From: Bacillota bacterium
Lineage (GTDB): Bacteria; Bacillota; DSM-12270; Thermacetogeniales; Thermacetogeniaceae
Direction of reading: 5' to 3'
DNA: 6,589 bases
Assembly (NCBI GenBank): GCA_030627585.1
Contig: DAOURU010000065.1
Location: 1-6,589 of the forward strand
Positions 6,072-6,589 of the stretch are shown piece by piece. Within the stretch, counting starts at the first letter, position 1. Each line of letters starts with the position of its first letter. The translations under genes were made by a program, and so were the position numbers. The notes under the pieces were generated by a model, which saw nothing but the letters and a program-made list of their open reading frames with translations, had not been told where the DNA came from and searched no databases.

Positions 6072-6589
6072 AATTCTTCCCCCCTCTGAGCTGAATCCGG
6101 GGTCTTGCCCCTCTCTTTTTTCCGGATAATCGTATTAATCCGCAAGATCGCCTCGGCGAGTTCCCCGGCGGCTCTTAAGGCGTGAAGTTTTACCGGGGCG
6201 GGATCAATGATCCCCGCTTCCCAAAGGTTGCAAACAAAGCCGGTGTCGCAGTCGATCCCCAAACAATCGGTTTTCTGCTCCAGCTGGGCCGCAACCACGT
6301 CGCCGAGCTTTTCCAGGGCATTAAAACCTGCATTCGTGACAATCTGGATAAAAGGGCGTTTCAGGGCTTCAATTACACATTCAACTCCATAAGCGGCCAT
6401 TCCCGGCAGTTCCGCCTTGACCCCTTCGAGGTCCCGCGCCACGGCCAGCTCCGCGGCGCCGCCTCCCGGCACAACCCCGCCTTTCAAGGCAGCCTGCACC
6501 GCGCTGGCAGCATCCCTGGCGATCCTCTCTCTTTCACCAAGCACCTCTGCAGTTGCCGCACCAACCAGTACTGTGGCATAAGGCTTTCC
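6068..6589 (-). CDS. Archaeal-like (group III, TCP-1/Cpn60-type) chaperonin, C-terminal 173 residues
   Basis: Double-ring ATPase that encloses unfolded proteins. Only the C-terminal third is visible (a full subunit is about 520-540 residues); the reading frame is open to the right edge. Seen, numbering the visible residues: ATVLVGAAT (5-13), then GERERIARDAASAV (18-31), whose D26 aligns with the catalytic Asp of chaperonins (D398 of GroEL); PGGGAAE (41-47) of the equatorial nucleotide site; TNAGFN (85-90); LGIDCDTG (110-117); DPAPVKLHALRAAGELAEAILRIN (129-152). NAGFN..E and the terminal ILRIN resemble the thermosome/TCP-1 pattern rather than GroEL, and no Gly-Gly-Met tail is present. Archaeal-like chaperonins of this group are known in the dnaK operon of some Clostridia, for example Carboxydothermus hydrogenoformans. 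Assignment to group III rests on this fragment plus context; the GroEL-like alternative is less likely. Confidence 0.88.
   Translation of the reverse strand, partial: GKPYATVLVGAATAEVLGERERIARDAASAVQAALKGGVVPGGGAAELAVARDLEGVKAELPGMAAYGVECVIEALKRPFIQIVTNAGFNALEKLGDVVAAQLEQKTDCLGIDCDTGFVCNLWEAGIIDPAPVKLHALRAAGELAEAILRINTIIRKKERGKTPDSAQRGEEF
6076..6085 (-). promoter_or_regulatory. Purine-rich ribosome binding site of grpE
   Basis: The minus strand carries a purine run, AGGGGGGAAG, ending 4 nt before the TTG at 6071-6069; its G-rich core lies at normal Shine-Dalgarno distance. It is an imperfect match to AGGAGG. Together with the TTGA stop/start overlap it suggests that grpE translation depends partly on ribosomes finishing the chaperonin. 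Confidence 0.5.

Larger units (their letters stand above)
1..6589 (-). other. Probable single heat-shock and RNA-modification operon
   Basis: Seven consecutive genes share the minus strand. Junctions are: 4-nt overlap (chaperonin/grpE), 8-nt overlap (grpE/dnaK), 62 nt (dnaK/dnaJ), 15 nt (dnaJ/rsmE), 8- or 17-nt overlap (rsmE/mtaB) and 24 nt (mtaB/HIT). No terminator oriented with the transcript and no convincing internal promoter were seen. Both ends continue beyond the window, so the operon promoter and any hrcA/CIRCE control are not visible. Confidence 0.75.

Noticed and set aside
1..6589. CIRCE operator (TTAGCACTC-N9-GAGTGCTAA)
   Set aside because: Neither half-site was found by reading either strand. 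The expected site, ahead of the first gene of the operon, is outside the window.

Overview
This window is one stretch of a bacterial chromosome in which every supported gene lies on the minus strand. In transcription order (right to left) it reads: 3' part of an archaeal-like (group III) chaperonin gene, grpE, dnaK, dnaJ, rsmE, mtaB, and the 5' part of a HIT-family gene. The order grpE-dnaK-dnaJ-(prmA)-rsmE-mtaB-HIT is the classical Firmicutes heat-shock/RNA-modification cluster. The DnaK lacks the roughly 25-residue ATPase-domain insert of Gram-negative DnaKs, which also points to Firmicutes. Moderately GC-rich DNA, frequent GTG/TTG starts and a TCP-1/thermosome-like chaperonin inside the dnaK cluster together suggest an anaerobic, possibly thermophilic clostridial lineage of the Carboxydothermus / Desulfotomaculum / Pelotomaculum kind. 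That placement is an inference from gene content, not a measured phylogeny.

Layout: 6589-6068 chaperonin C-terminus (open at the window edge); 6071-5370 grpE (TTG start, 4-nt overlap with the chaperonin); 5377-3542 dnaK (8-nt overlap with grpE); a 62-nt spacer with two small hairpins; 3479-2343 dnaJ; a 15-nt spacer; 2327-1578 rsmE; 1585-227 mtaB (overlaps rsmE); a 24-nt spacer; 202-1 HIT gene (open at the window edge). There is no non-coding stretch longer than 62 nt, and no RNA gene, mobile element or CRISPR array. No CIRCE operator (the HrcA-binding inverted repeat) is seen inside the window; if present it would lie upstream, to the right.

The right half makes a protein-folding machine: DnaK, its co-chaperone DnaJ, its nucleotide-exchange factor GrpE, and a double-ring chaperonin of the archaeal type that could take over clients. 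The left half makes RNA-modifying enzymes acting on the ribosome: RsmE on 16S rRNA and MtaB on tRNA position 37. A HinT-like nucleotide hydrolase follows. Short spacers and overlaps imply one polycistronic message with translational coupling.

The points most worth a second look are the group III chaperonin in the dnaK operon (known in a few Clostridia but uncommon), the absence of prmA between dnaJ and rsmE, the hairpins in the dnaK-dnaJ spacer, and a tandem hexapeptide in an unusual C-terminal tail of GrpE. I see nothing that amounts to a wholly undescribed system.
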